Assembly: GCF_003725995.1 (NCBI RefSeq) | Contig: NZ_QIBX01000024.1 | Span: forward strand, 1 to 38,511 | Reading direction: 5' to 3' | DNA: 38,511 bases | Origin: Slackia equolifaciens | GTDB lineage: Bacteria > Actinomycetota > Coriobacteriia > Coriobacteriales > Eggerthellaceae | In this document: in pieces, positions 7,735 to 15,058 of the stretch | How the letters are laid out: each line of letters starts with the position of its first letter | Position numbering within the stretch: position 1 is the stretch's first letter | Translations under genes and position numbers: made by a program | The notes under the pieces: generated by a model | Seen by the model: the letters and a program-made list of their open reading frames with translations, nothing else | Told to the model about the DNA's origin: nothing | Database searches by the model: none

Positions 7735-7749
7735 CCATTCGTACCCCAT

Positions 7750-7785
7750 GGGTGCGGCGAGAAATCGCCGCACCCTATATTTTTT
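7750..7785 (+). terminator. Intrinsic terminator of the small two-gene unit
   Basis: A perfect 11-bp stem (GGGTGCGGCGA / TCGCCGCACCC) with a GAAA loop is followed by TATATTTTTT. It lies 16 bp after the preceding stop. Confidence 0.93.
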
Positions 7786-8040
7786 CGCTCAGCCGCGCGC
7801 TAAGCGCAGCCTGCGAAACGTCGTCACGCGGGGGTCTCGCGCCGCGAAAGCGAGCGCCGAATGACCGCCCATAAACGAGGGAAAGACGCACCTCCTTTCG
7901 CAGACTGCGCGGATTGCGAAAGCTGATCGATGGAATTCAGCACGATGGTTCGCCGCCGCTTTGCGGCATAAATCAGGCGAAACCGCCGCTGCCCCCTCCG
8001 CTTTACGCTTCGGGGGCAAAAACGGCAAAAGGGCATAAGA

Positions 8041-8085
8041 GGGGCTGACGCAGCTTGCGCTGCGGTCGGCATAGCCGACAGCCCC
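8041..8085. other. Predicted three-way junction (structured RNA or single-strand DNA signal)
   Basis: The outer stem is GGGGCTG (8041-8047) with CAGCCCC (8079-8085). Inside it are hairpin 1, CGCAGC (8049-8054) with GCTGCG (8059-8064), and hairpin 2, TCGGC (8066-8070) with GCCGA (8074-8078). Almost every base in 45 nt is paired, all in GC-rich stems. Confidence 0.5.
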
Positions 8086-8313
8086 CATGCCCACCGCCTG
8101 CGCACTTCGTACTGATAACCCACGCGCATCGAGCGAAGCGAGATGCTGAAATGCGGCAAAGTGCGCACGTGAAGGCCTTATGAATCTTGAAAAATCGCAT
8201 CGACTTTTTTCTCTTCATTTATGAATTGATGCAAACAAAAATGCTTGTTTATCAGGCTTTTCTCGATTTGCGGTTACATGGCGACGCAATTAATCTCGGC
8301 TCGTAATGAAATT

Positions 8314-8329
8314 GCGTTGCAAGCAACGC
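8314..8329. repeat. Short perfect inverted repeat before the excisionase-like gene
   Basis: GCGTTGC and GCAACGC are separated by two bases and end 8 bp before the AAAGGAGG ribosome-binding site. It could act on translation or be a protein-binding site. Confidence 0.45.
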
Positions 8330-8349
8330 CGAGTGAAAAGGAGGCTCGA

Positions 8350-8607
8350 ATGAACGAACGGCAAAGCTCCGCCAATGCGTACGAGAATTCCGCATACGAC
8401 ATGATTGGGAGCTCCATGTTGGTTGTGAGCGAGGAGGATGCAGTGAAGTTTCTCGGAAGAAACGGGCTTCTGCAGTTGATGGTGGACGGAATCAACGGCG
8501 TCGGCCCCACGTTCCTCACCTTGAACGGCGACTCCTCACGTCGCTATTACTTCGCGTGCGACCTGCTGTATTGGAACAGAATGCATTGGAGCAAGAATCG
8601 TCCCTAG
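8350..8607 (+). CDS. Excisionase-like small DNA-binding protein
   Basis: An 85-residue product directly upstream of the integrase. Residues about 25-80 match the pattern of excisionase-type winged-helix proteins: a start like LVVSEEDAVKFLGRN, a central loop with a possible second helix (LLQLMVDGINGVG), a wing-like RRYYFACDLLYW, and a final WNRM. In Xis/HTH_17 proteins the corresponding core is 'V.EEAA.yLG...I...IR.G.IP...G.r.yF...DL..W'. Xis bends DNA at the element ends and turns integration into excision. ATG 8350 follows AAAGGAGG at 6 bp. The assignment rests on pattern and position (small gene before int), not on a search, so an unrelated small protein remains possible. Confidence 0.6.
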   Translation: MNERQSSANAYENSAYDMIGSSMLVVSEEDAVKFLGRNGLLQLMVDGINGVGPTFLTLNGDSSRRYYFACDLLYWNRMHWSKNRP

Positions 8608-8650
8608 GATTCTCGAAAGTCATTCAACGCAGCCCATACCACTAGCAATT

Positions 8651-8690
8651 ATGCGCCCCGATGCACTAGCGAAGCGGCATCGGGGCGCAT
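8651..8690. repeat. Perfect 14-bp inverted repeat between xis-like gene and int
   Basis: Arms at 8651-8664 and 8677-8690 are exact complements with a 12-base loop. No T-run follows, so a simple terminator is unlikely. It starts about 43 bp after the xis-like stop and ends 10 bp before the int ribosome-binding site, so it may limit int expression or stabilise its mRNA. Confidence 0.7.
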
Positions 8691-8714
8691 CCATAAAGAG
8701 AGGAGGTGACAAGA

Positions 8715-9911
8715 GTGTCCACGAGGAAAGACAGCAAGGGGCGCATTCTTCGCCAAGGAGAGGGACAGCGCCCGAACGGCCAGTACTACTTCAAGTTCAA
8801 AGACGCGAAAGGCAAGACGAAATACAAGTACTCGTGGACGCTCACCACGCACGACCTCCCTCCCAAGGGCAAAAAGTCGGGGCTGTGCCTCCGCGAAATC
8901 GAGAAGCAGGTGCAACGCGATCTGTTTGACCGCGTTGCACCAAGCGGGATGACCGTTCTCGAATTGGTTGAAAAGTACGTCGCGACCAAGACGGCGGTGC
9001 GCCCGACTACGCGCGCGGGCTATAAGACGGTTATGAACTTTCTCGCCAAGGACGAGTTCGGAAGCAGGAAAATCGGCGACATAACGACGCTCGACGCGAA
9101 GAATTGGCTCATCTATCTTCAAGGCGAGCTCGGGAAAAGCTACAGCGCGATTCACTGCATTCGAGGAGTGCTTCGCCCAGCTTTCCAGCTTGCGGAGGAA
9201 GACGACCTCATCAGGCGCAACCCGTTCAACTTTGAGCTCGCCACCGTACTCGTCAACGACTCCATTGCGCGCGAGGCCTTGTCCCCACAGGACGAGCGCA
9301 GGTTCCTCGATTTCATCAAGGGAGATAAGCATTACTCGCGATACTACGAAGCGTTCTACATCCTCTTCAACACGGGGCTGCGCATCTCGGAGTTCTGCGG
9401 CCTCACAAAATCTGACCTCGACTTCGAAAACGGAAGCATCTGCGTCAACAAGCAGCTGCAGAGGGGCAGCGATATGAGGTACTACATCGAGCGTCCAAAA
9501 ACGAAAAGCGGCGAGCGATACGTGCCCATGTCCGAGGAAGTCAAAGAATGCTTCAAGGCAATCCTTCAAAAGCGTGCCAACCCGCCTGTCGAGCCCGTCG
9601 TTGACGGGGTAAGCGGATTCCTGCTTCTGGACAAAAACGGCATGCCGAAGGTTGCGATGCACTGGGAGAAGTACTTCCAGCTCTCCCTCCGCAAGCACAA
9701 TAGCATCTACAAGAAAGAGCTTCCCAAGATTACCCCGCATGTCTGCCGACACACGTTCTGCTCCAAGATGGCTCGCAAGGGGATGGACCCCGCGAAGCTT
9801 AAGTACATCATGGGGCACTCGGACATTAGCGTGACATACAACACGTACACCCACCTTGGATTCGAGGACGTGAGGGGCGACATGCTCCGCATGACGGATG
9901 GTGCCGCGTAA
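8715..9911 (+). CDS. int: Tyrosine recombinase (integrase) of the Tn916 Int type
   Basis: A 398-residue site-specific recombinase. Residues about 1-74 form an arm-binding domain (RKDSKGRILRQGEGQRPNGQY, YSWTLTTHDLPPKGK) with the same layout as Tn916 Int. A core-binding domain covers about 78-180. The catalytic domain has R223 (NTGLRISEFCGL), K264 (PKTKSGERYVPM), H342 and R345 (TPHVCRHTFCSKMA), H368 (IMGHSD) and the nucleophile Y378 (TYNTYTHL). All catalytic residues are present at family spacing, so the enzyme should be active. GTG 8715 is preferred, with AGGAGGTG 6 bp ahead; a GTG at 8706 overlaps that site. It integrates and, with Xis, excises the element. Tn916-type enzymes tolerate different 6-bp coupling sequences, which agrees with the lack of a long direct repeat at the two junctions. 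Confidence 0.95.
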   Translation: MSTRKDSKGRILRQGEGQRPNGQYYFKFKDAKGKTKYKYSWTLTTHDLPPKGKKSGLCLREIEKQVQRDLFDRVAPSGMTVLELVEKYVATKTAVRPTTRAGYKTVMNFLAKDEFGSRKIGDITTLDAKNWLIYLQGELGKSYSAIHCIRGVLRPAFQLAEEDDLIRRNPFNFELATVLVNDSIAREALSPQDERRFLDFIKGDKHYSRYYEAFYILFNTGLRISEFCGLTKSDLDFENGSICVNKQLQRGSDMRYYIERPKTKSGERYVPMSEEVKECFKAILQKRANPPVEPVVDGVSGFLLLDKNGMPKVAMHWEKYFQLSLRKHNSIYKKELPKITPHVCRHTFCSKMARKGMDPAKLKYIMGHSDISVTYNTYTHLGFEDVRGDMLRMTDGAA

Positions 9912-9925
9912 GCTAAAGTGTACGA

Positions 9926-9968
9926 AGTTGTAAATCCGCGAGGTTTACAACCGAATTTACAACTTTTG
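9926..9968. repeat. Cluster of three TTTACAAC arm-site repeats at right end of the element
   Basis: The octamer occurs inverted at 9927-9934 and direct at 9944-9951 and 9956-9963. The outer pair forms a 10-bp inverted repeat (9926-9935 with 9955-9964). The copy at 9956-9968 equals 3163-3175 near the left end over 13 bases. The cluster starts 15 bp after the int stop, where arm-binding sites would be expected. Confidence 0.6.
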
Positions 9969-10111
9969 CGGCGGAAAATATCCGCTCATACACGAGTCGA
10001 TTCGGGATTCCGCGACTGGGCGATGACATACGAACAGCGTTTATCACCTGCGGAAACCCTGATATTTGAAAGGAAATCCAGGGATGCACAGAATCATGTT
10101 CGTATGCCATG

Positions 10112-11008
10112 GCGATAAATGCCCATAGTTAGAAGTCCGTTGCCGATGAAGGACCAGGAATCAGGAAACACGAAAAGCGCAGCCAGCCCTGCAGCCATCG
10201 AGGGGATAATAGGGCGATAGAGCGCGATGGTTTCGCTCTCTGGAGAGACCATCGTGAGATTCAATGCCAGGGCTCCTATGGCGACACCCGCCACGACCAT
10301 GCCCATCGCCACGAATTCCGTCGCTTGTCCCGCCGCAAAGAGCTCGGGGACGAGGCTCTGGGTGACTCCCCAGATAACGCTGAGCACAACGATGAAGCAC
10401 ACCGCTTTGGCAATGAGCGCGCGTTCGGGCTTAAACGGCGTGTTCGATTGGCGCCGTCGCGGCTCGTCGGTACCGCATGACGCTAGTATTGCGCAGGATG
10501 CCAACGGGAACAGGCAGCTGAAGATACCGCCTGCCGGATAAGGCAGGAAATATGCGATGAAAAAGGGAATGAATGCGAAGGCGTAGGAAAGATAGAGATG
10601 GCGTCCTACGCGACCGGTCGCAAGTGTGGACCATAGCTCGCCCCACATGAATAGCAGGGCTGCGTTCCCGTAGGATACAGCTGCGAGTGCCACGGCAAGC
10701 GCAGCAAAAGAGAGGGAGGGATCGATGAGGGAAGGGGCCATCATGAGGATGAACGTGCCCACCGACATGGAGGCGGCCGCAGCGGGAATGGCGGCTCGGC
10801 TCTTAAGCGCAACGGGCGTTCGCTGCGACAGGGCCATGATCACGATATATCCCAGTGTTGTTGCGAGCACGATGGCAAGCGTGAGGCCGGCCTGGTTGGC
10901 CTGGGAAGTGACGACGGCATCGGTGCAAAGAACCACCATCTGCCAAGCCTGCCAGAATCCTAGACCTATTAAGTGATGGCGCGCAAAGCGCGTTTCGAAT
11001 GTTCCCAT
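10112..11008 (-). pseudogene. N-terminal (membrane sensor) half of the split LuxR-family regulator
   Basis: The 5' fragment begins at ATG 11008, with GGAGGG about 7 bp ahead, and encodes about 299 native residues. It then runs five residues (HGIRT) into element DNA and stops at 10094. Many hydrophobic segments are visible (e.g. IGLGFWQAWQMVVL, TLAIVLATTLGYIVIMAL, AFIPFFIAYFLPY, AVCFIVVLSVIWG, EFVAMGMVVAGVAIGAL). They form the multi-pass sensor half seen in many LuxR regulators of Eggerthellaceae. Joined to 2526-3086 the frame is continuous (GIYR/C then LDMFMM), giving about 485 residues, the usual size. The truncated product could still insert in the membrane but has no DNA-binding domain. 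It is divergent from the flavoprotein gene, its probable target. Confidence 0.88.
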
Positions 11009-11352
11009 TGATTTCCCTCCTCGACATAGAATAGCGCAACGGTGCGCAAAAACAGCGAAGCGGTGCGATGTTTCAAGGGCGAACGATTGGGCCTTCAGAT
11101 GGGAATATTTTTATAAACTACATTCAAAAGGCCAGGTCAGTTGATATGGGCCATAACGGCCCATGCATAAAATGAGCCATAATGCTGATTGATGGCATGC
11201 ATGTCTCTTGGGTAAAGTTAATTCGTCGCAACAAAAGAAAGGTTGCGGCAGCGCACCGGGTATCGGAGACGGATGAACGGTGCGCTATCGGCGCGCATAA
11301 GACGCGCATTGTTTGTTGGGGCGAGGGGCCCCGCATGACAAGAGGAGGGAAT
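11009..11352. other. Divergent regulatory region between luxR fragment and flavoprotein gene
   Basis: This 344-bp gap has no gene. It holds a TATAAA at 11112-11117 with only a weak upstream partner (TTGGGC, 19 bp away), the palindrome at 11146-11164 and a second GCCATAA near 11176. The frame open from 11182 into the flavoprotein lacks a signal-like start and is not taken as coding. Confidence 0.5.
11146..11164. promoter_or_regulatory. Candidate operator for the disrupted LuxR regulator
   Basis: ATGGGCC and GGCCCAT form a perfect 7-bp inverted repeat around ATAAC. GCCATAA is repeated about 25 bp downstream. It lies about 190 bp before the flavoprotein start. Binding by the adjacent LuxR protein is inferred from position only. 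Confidence 0.4.
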
Positions 11353-13008
11353 ATGGAAAAGGGAATCTCGAGGCGTAATTTCCTGACCGGCGCCGCGCTG
11401 GCGGGCGCTGCGGCGGCAAGCCTGGGAATCGCGGGCTGCAGCCCGGCGGCCACCACGTCTTCCGAGGGCGGCGATGCTGCTTCCACCGAATCCGGCCAGT
11501 CCACTCAGTACTCTTGGGAGGTCAAGCCTGAGCCGATCACTGACATCGCCAGCACCGTCGACACCGACATTCTGGTAATCGGCGCAGGACTTGCCGGCTG
11601 CGCTTGCGCGTGCTCCGCGGCCGAAAACGGCGGCAAGGTGACCGTGGTCGAGAAGACCGAGAGCTGGAACGGTCGCGGCGGCGGTTTCGGCGCCATTAAG
11701 TCGCGCTACATGGACGAGCTGGACATCACGGTTGACAAGGTGAACGCCAAGCAGCACTGGATCGCCCAGTGCGCCAGCCGCGCCGACGAGGACATCATCG
11801 TCAAATTCTTCAACAACTCCGAGGAAGCCTCCAACTGGCTGCTGGATAAGGTGGAGGCCGTGGGCGGCTCCGCCATGGTGGGCGCGTTCTACAGCCATGA
11901 TGACGTGTACGCCGAGCAGCCCGGCTACCACATGCTGATCATCCCCGAGGACGCCGGCTTCACTTCTACCGGCTTTGCAGGTGCCGAGTTGTGCTACAAA
12001 GACGCCGTGGCCGCAGGCGCGGAATTCGTGTTTAACAGCCCCGCTGTTCAGCTGGTGCAGGACGACTCCGGCAAGGTGACCGGCTGCATCTGCGAAACCG
12101 CTGATGGCTACGTGCAGTACAATGCTTCCAAGGGCGTGGTGTTGTGCACCGGCGACATCGGCGGCGATGCCGAGATGGTGCAAGCGTATGCCCCCATTGC
12201 TGCCGAGTACGGTCAGCCGCGCAGCCAGTACACCCCGATGGGCGTGAACACCGGCGACGGCCACAAGATGGGCATGTGGGTTGGTGCCCAGCTTCAGGAC
12301 CTGCCACTGCCTACCATGATGCACCCGCAGGCGTTTTGCTGGTTCCACGGCCCCTTCCTGTTCGTGAACGACAACGGTGAGCGTTTCATGTGCGAGGACA
12401 CCTGGGTACAGGGCAAGTCGCTGGCTATCAACCGCCAGCCCAACGGCGAGGCGTGGTCCATCTTCGACGCCAACTGGCCCACTGACCTCGTGAACGGCCT
12501 GCCTTACGGCGGCGGCATGTTCTGGGATAGCTTCCGTCCGTATGGGTCTGATTTGGAGCTTGCCCCCGAGTACTTCAAAACGCAGATTCCGACCTACATT
12601 GAGGCTGGCAATGCGTACGAGTGCGACACGCTCGAGGAGCTAGCTCAGAGCATTGGTTGCGACCCCGAGGTGTTCCAGGCCACCGTTGACCGCTACAACC
12701 AGATGTGCGAGGCTGGCGAGGATACCGACTACTACAAGAAGCCGGTGTTCCTGACCCCGATCAAAGAAGGCCCCTTCTACGCGTTGAAGGTCGGTCCCGC
12801 GCTGCTCACCGTGACGGGCGGTCTGAAGGTCAACTCCGACTTCCAGTGCCTCAATGCCGACGGTGAGCCCATCGAGGGCCTGTATGCGCTGGGCAATGTC
12901 GAGGGCGGCAGCACTGCAACCGACTATCCCATCAACGTGGCCGGCAACTGCCATGGCCGTTGCATCACCTTTGGCTATCTGCTGGGTCGCGACCTGGCTC
13001 AGGCGTAA
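11353..13008 (+). CDS. Tat-exported FAD-dependent oxidoreductase (fumarate reductase flavoprotein type)
   Basis: A 551-residue extracytoplasmic flavoprotein. The N-terminus ISRRNFLTGAALAGAAAASLGIAGC has a Tat motif and a lipobox-like end (Cys 29). An FAD dinucleotide motif GAGLAGCACA lies at residues 77-86, followed by VTVVEK. The C-terminal FAD-binding block includes TVTGGLKVNSDFQCL, EGLYALGNVEGG and NVAGNCHGRCITFGYLLGR. There is no FMN-binding domain and no haem motif, so electrons must come from a separate cytochrome or quinol partner not in the window. Family members reduce fumarate, urocanate, cinnamates, steroids, catechols or drugs; the substrate here is unknown. ATG 11353 follows AGGAGGGA. 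Such genes commonly sit beside a divergent LuxR regulator, as here, but that regulator is interrupted. Confidence 0.92.
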   Translation: MEKGISRRNFLTGAALAGAAAASLGIAGCSPAATTSSEGGDAASTESGQSTQYSWEVKPEPITDIASTVDTDILVIGAGLAGCACACSAAENGGKVTVVEKTESWNGRGGGFGAIKSRYMDELDITVDKVNAKQHWIAQCASRADEDIIVKFFNNSEEASNWLLDKVEAVGGSAMVGAFYSHDDVYAEQPGYHMLIIPEDAGFTSTGFAGAELCYKDAVAAGAEFVFNSPAVQLVQDDSGKVTGCICETADGYVQYNASKGVVLCTGDIGGDAEMVQAYAPIAAEYGQPRSQYTPMGVNTGDGHKMGMWVGAQLQDLPLPTMMHPQAFCWFHGPFLFVNDNGERFMCEDTWVQGKSLAINRQPNGEAWSIFDANWPTDLVNGLPYGGGMFWDSFRPYGSDLELAPEYFKTQIPTYIEAGNAYECDTLEELAQSIGCDPEVFQATVDRYNQMCEAGEDTDYYKKPVFLTPIKEGPFYALKVGPALLTVTGGLKVNSDFQCLNADGEPIEGLYALGNVEGGSTATDYPINVAGNCHGRCITFGYLLGRDLAQA

Positions 13009-13071
13009 ATCCACATCCCCCGAAGCATTGTTGGGCGTATCCCCTCCCTTGTACAGCCCGACAGCATGAAA

Positions 13072-13098
13072 CGAGGCCCCGCATTGTGCGGGGCCTCG
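13072..13098. terminator. Bidirectional intrinsic terminator
   Basis: A perfect 12-bp stem (CGAGGCCCCGCA / TGCGGGGCCTCG) with a TTG loop; AA before and TT after extend it by two pairs. Short T-runs exist on both sides. It lies between the converging flavoprotein and DUF1177 genes. Confidence 0.85.
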
Positions 13099-13201
13099 TT
13101 TGCGTACAGGGAAGGGGTGTGGGAGCTGGGGCCTTGGGTGCAAGCTCCTGTTGATTTGTGAGTCGCGGCAGCCACAAGGCGCTGTGGTCGCGCGGAAGCG
13201 C

Positions 13202-14161
13202 TTAGTCGTTGGGGTCGGTGGCGGGGAGGTTGCCCATGCCCTGCAAGCGCTCCATGGTCCCGTAGCGGGCCACAAACAGGTCGTAATCGGCCTGGTTGTA
13301 GAAGCTCACCTGGCCGCGGCCGAATGCCTTAGCGGCCTCGATCATGAACGTGCCCGCCTCATCCAGGTCGGGCAGGCGGGTTGCTCCGGTTGCGCAGCCG
13401 GGCACTGCGGTTTCGGTGGCGATGGCCACGCCCACCACAGGCGCGTCGGTGCAGGTGCAGGGCTGCATGATGCTGTTGAGGTGGTACAGGCCGTTTCCAT
13501 AAGGGGTGATGTCCATCGTGGATATGGCGAACACCTGGGGCGCTCGCCCGGTGGCGATTTGCATGAGGTCGAGCAGATCCTCGCTGGTGTTCATGACCAC
13601 GCCCTGCTTGACGGTGGGGCTGATGGCAAAGCCGCGCGTGTTGATGATGCGGTTGCCTTTGGTGGTATCCACTACGAGGATGGCATCAAGGCTGTCGTCC
13701 ACCTCCTCTTTGTTAATATCCGCCGTGCTCACGGGCGAACCCATGAACGGCACCGGCTCGTGCGGGCTGGTGGGGGAGTCGGGGCACACATGGGTGGAGA
13801 TGAACACATCTCCGTCGAGTACGTCGCCCTTCTTGTGCATGTCGATGAGCTTTGCCGCAACCGCGAGCGCGGTAAGGGCTCCGTCTCCGTCGGACACGAA
13901 GCCAATTCGTTCGGGGCGTGCGCCCAGGCCGCCAAGGCGTCCCAAAAGGCCGATGGTGGGGGCGTCGCCGCCGGCTGTTTTTCCGTGCGCGCCCGGAATG
14001 CGTACGCGTACCATGTCGGTCGTGCCCGCAAAACCCTCGATGGGGTAGGTTTCCACGTTGCATTCGGGGTCGATGGAGCGCAGGTGCGCCGCCACCTTTT
14101 CGCCCGATGCGTCGGGAGCGTCGAGGATTTCGTACAGGTCGATTAGATGTTTGAAGAGCAT
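13202..14161 (-). CDS. DUF1177-family protein
   Basis: A 319-residue soluble protein that I assign to DUF1177 from its overall pattern. It has an N-terminal LIDLYEILDAPDASGEKV, then IGLLGRLGGLGARPERIGFVSDGDGALTALA (listed as a region, residues about 68-100), STHVCPDSPTSPHEPVPFMGSP near the middle, and a C-terminal block with AIATETAVPGCATGATRLPDLDE. Conserved His, Asp and Cys residues suggest a metal-dependent or hydrolytic enzyme, but the function is not established. ATG 14161 is preferred, with AAGGAGG 5-6 bp ahead. It is the second gene of a minus-strand pair with aroM, 207 bp downstream of it. This pairing is recurrent in other genomes. Confidence 0.75.
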   Translation of the reverse strand: MLFKHLIDLYEILDAPDASGEKVAAHLRSIDPECNVETYPIEGFAGTTDMVRVRIPGAHGKTAGGDAPTIGLLGRLGGLGARPERIGFVSDGDGALTALAVAAKLIDMHKKGDVLDGDVFISTHVCPDSPTSPHEPVPFMGSPVSTADINKEEVDDSLDAILVVDTTKGNRIINTRGFAISPTVKQGVVMNTSEDLLDLMQIATGRAPQVFAISTMDITPYGNGLYHLNSIMQPCTCTDAPVVGVAIATETAVPGCATGATRLPDLDEAGTFMIEAAKAFGRGQVSFYNQADYDLFVARYGTMERLQGMGNLPATDPND

Positions 14162-14368
14162 GCCCGCCTCCTTGACTTGTGCCCGCGCAGACAAAATAGC
14201 TGCGGCTAAAGAAGCCGCACGGCGCGGACGAGGATACCGCGCCCATTGTACGGCGAAGTGAGGCCGTTCGATGTCTGATTCTGCTGCATTTTTCGGTGCA
14301 TGTTCGCGTAGGGGCATTCCTGGCAGGTGCAACACGTTGCGTCGGCTTATTTCTGAGACGGAAAATCT

Positions 14369-15058
14369 CTAGGCAAGCTCTTGGACCACGCGCGCGAGGA
14401 GGGTGCGAGGGAGGATGGTGGGCGTGCCGGATCGTTTCCGGAATCGCTGCTTCCCTTGTGTCGTGAATCCGATGCAGTCAAGCACGGTGAGGTCCGCCTG
14501 TGCTTTGCGCACCGCGTCGGCAGCGTGGTCGAGTGCGGAATCGAGAACATTTGGTGCTTCGTAAGGGTTGGCGGCAAATGCGATTACGTCATCAACGACG
14601 TGGAGCCACTGAGCGCGCGTCTGCTCAATCTGCGACGCGTCGGGAACTATCACGGCCAAACGACGCGGCGCGATAGCGGATACGGTATGCGCGAGCAGGC
14701 GCGATGGGTACAGCACGGGAACGTTCGCGCGAAGCGACATGGGAAACTCGCCCGTGCACCACATCATGACGCTTGAAGCGCCCTGGGCCTCAAGACGCTC
14801 GATTGCGCGTTGAACGTGCGGGATGATTTTGCGTTCGGCCATGGGCACGCTGCGCCCGTCGCGCAGTCGCGATACGAGCACGTAATCTCCAGGGTCGGGC
14901 GCAAGCGGTGCGAAGTCATTTACATCGTCAAGAGCTCCCGCCTGGATGAGTTCGAACGATTCGCCCAGCAAGGGGAGCACATCGGGCGTGACGTCGGTGC
15001 GCGGAGATTGGCCGATGGTGACGGCTCCGATGATAGGTTTTGCGAAAGTTGCTGTCAT
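14369..15058 (-). CDS. AroM-family protein
   Basis: A 229-residue protein with the AroM pattern: N-terminal IGAVTIGQSPRTDVTPD, the middle LVSRLRDGRSVPMAERKI, then SVMMWCTGEFP with a conserved Cys, and a C-terminal DLTVLDCIGFTTQGKQ. These features recall the Asp/Glu/hydantoin racemase fold, with a Cys in each half. AroM is named from its co-regulation with aroL in E. coli; its reaction is unknown. A GAAAGG motif precedes ATG 15058 by about 7 bp. It is the first gene of the pair with DUF1177, and divergent from the nitrilase-like gene. Confidence 0.8.
   Translation of the reverse strand: MTATFAKPIIGAVTIGQSPRTDVTPDVLPLLGESFELIQAGALDDVNDFAPLAPDPGDYVLVSRLRDGRSVPMAERKIIPHVQRAIERLEAQGASSVMMWCTGEFPMSLRANVPVLYPSRLLAHTVSAIAPRRLAVIVPDASQIEQTRAQWLHVVDDVIAFAANPYEAPNVLDSALDHAADAVRKAQADLTVLDCIGFTTQGKQRFRKRSGTPTILPRTLLARVVQELA

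Larger units (their letters stand above)
7786..8349. other. Non-coding segment of the element with dense GC-rich hairpins
   Basis: No convincing gene is found in about 560 bp. Open frames on the minus strand lack ribosome-binding sites and have composition typical of chance frames. The left two-thirds fold heavily: a GCCGC/GCGGC hairpin near 7955, GCCCCC (7991-7996) with GGGGGC (8012-8017), and a branched structure at 8041-8085. The right third (about 8170-8340) is AT-rich and probably holds the promoter for the excisionase-like gene. Candidate roles are a transfer origin, a single-strand origin or a structured RNA; none is proven. Confidence 0.5.
3087..10112. mobile_element. Integrative element of about 7.0 kb with Tn916-type integrase, inserted in a luxR-type gene
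   Basis: The boundaries come from the point where the two halves of one LuxR-family reading frame stop: at 3086-3088 on the left and 10111-10113 on the right. Only GGC (GCC on the coding strand) is shared at the two junctions, so the ends are uncertain by a few bases. The element carries an XRE repressor at one end and an excisionase-like gene plus tyrosine recombinase at the other. Cargo lies between them: a membrane protein, an LPXTG protein, a lipoprotein and two small genes. The octamer TTTACAAC or its complement occurs near both ends (3163-3170; 9927-9963), as expected for integrase arm sites. No relaxase, coupling protein or type IV secretion gene is present. It could move only with help, or it could be a decayed relative of a larger conjugative transposon. 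GC content looks close to the host except at the ends. Confidence 0.85.

Noticed and set aside
7824-8168. Minus-strand open frame of 114 codons in the element's non-coding segment
   Set aside because: No ribosome-binding site, arginine-rich composition typical of chance frames, and it runs through stable hairpins. The folded structure explains the region better.
9913-10110. Minus-strand frame of 65 codons at the right end of the element
   Set aside because: It starts at the element junction by chance (MAYEHD), lacks a ribosome-binding site and crosses the arm-site repeats.
3065-10113. Long direct repeat (att duplication) at the element ends
   Set aside because: I compared both junctions and found only GGC in common, with loosely similar ATCATG-N-TAT stretches out of register. 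This is too little for a classical attL/attR duplication.
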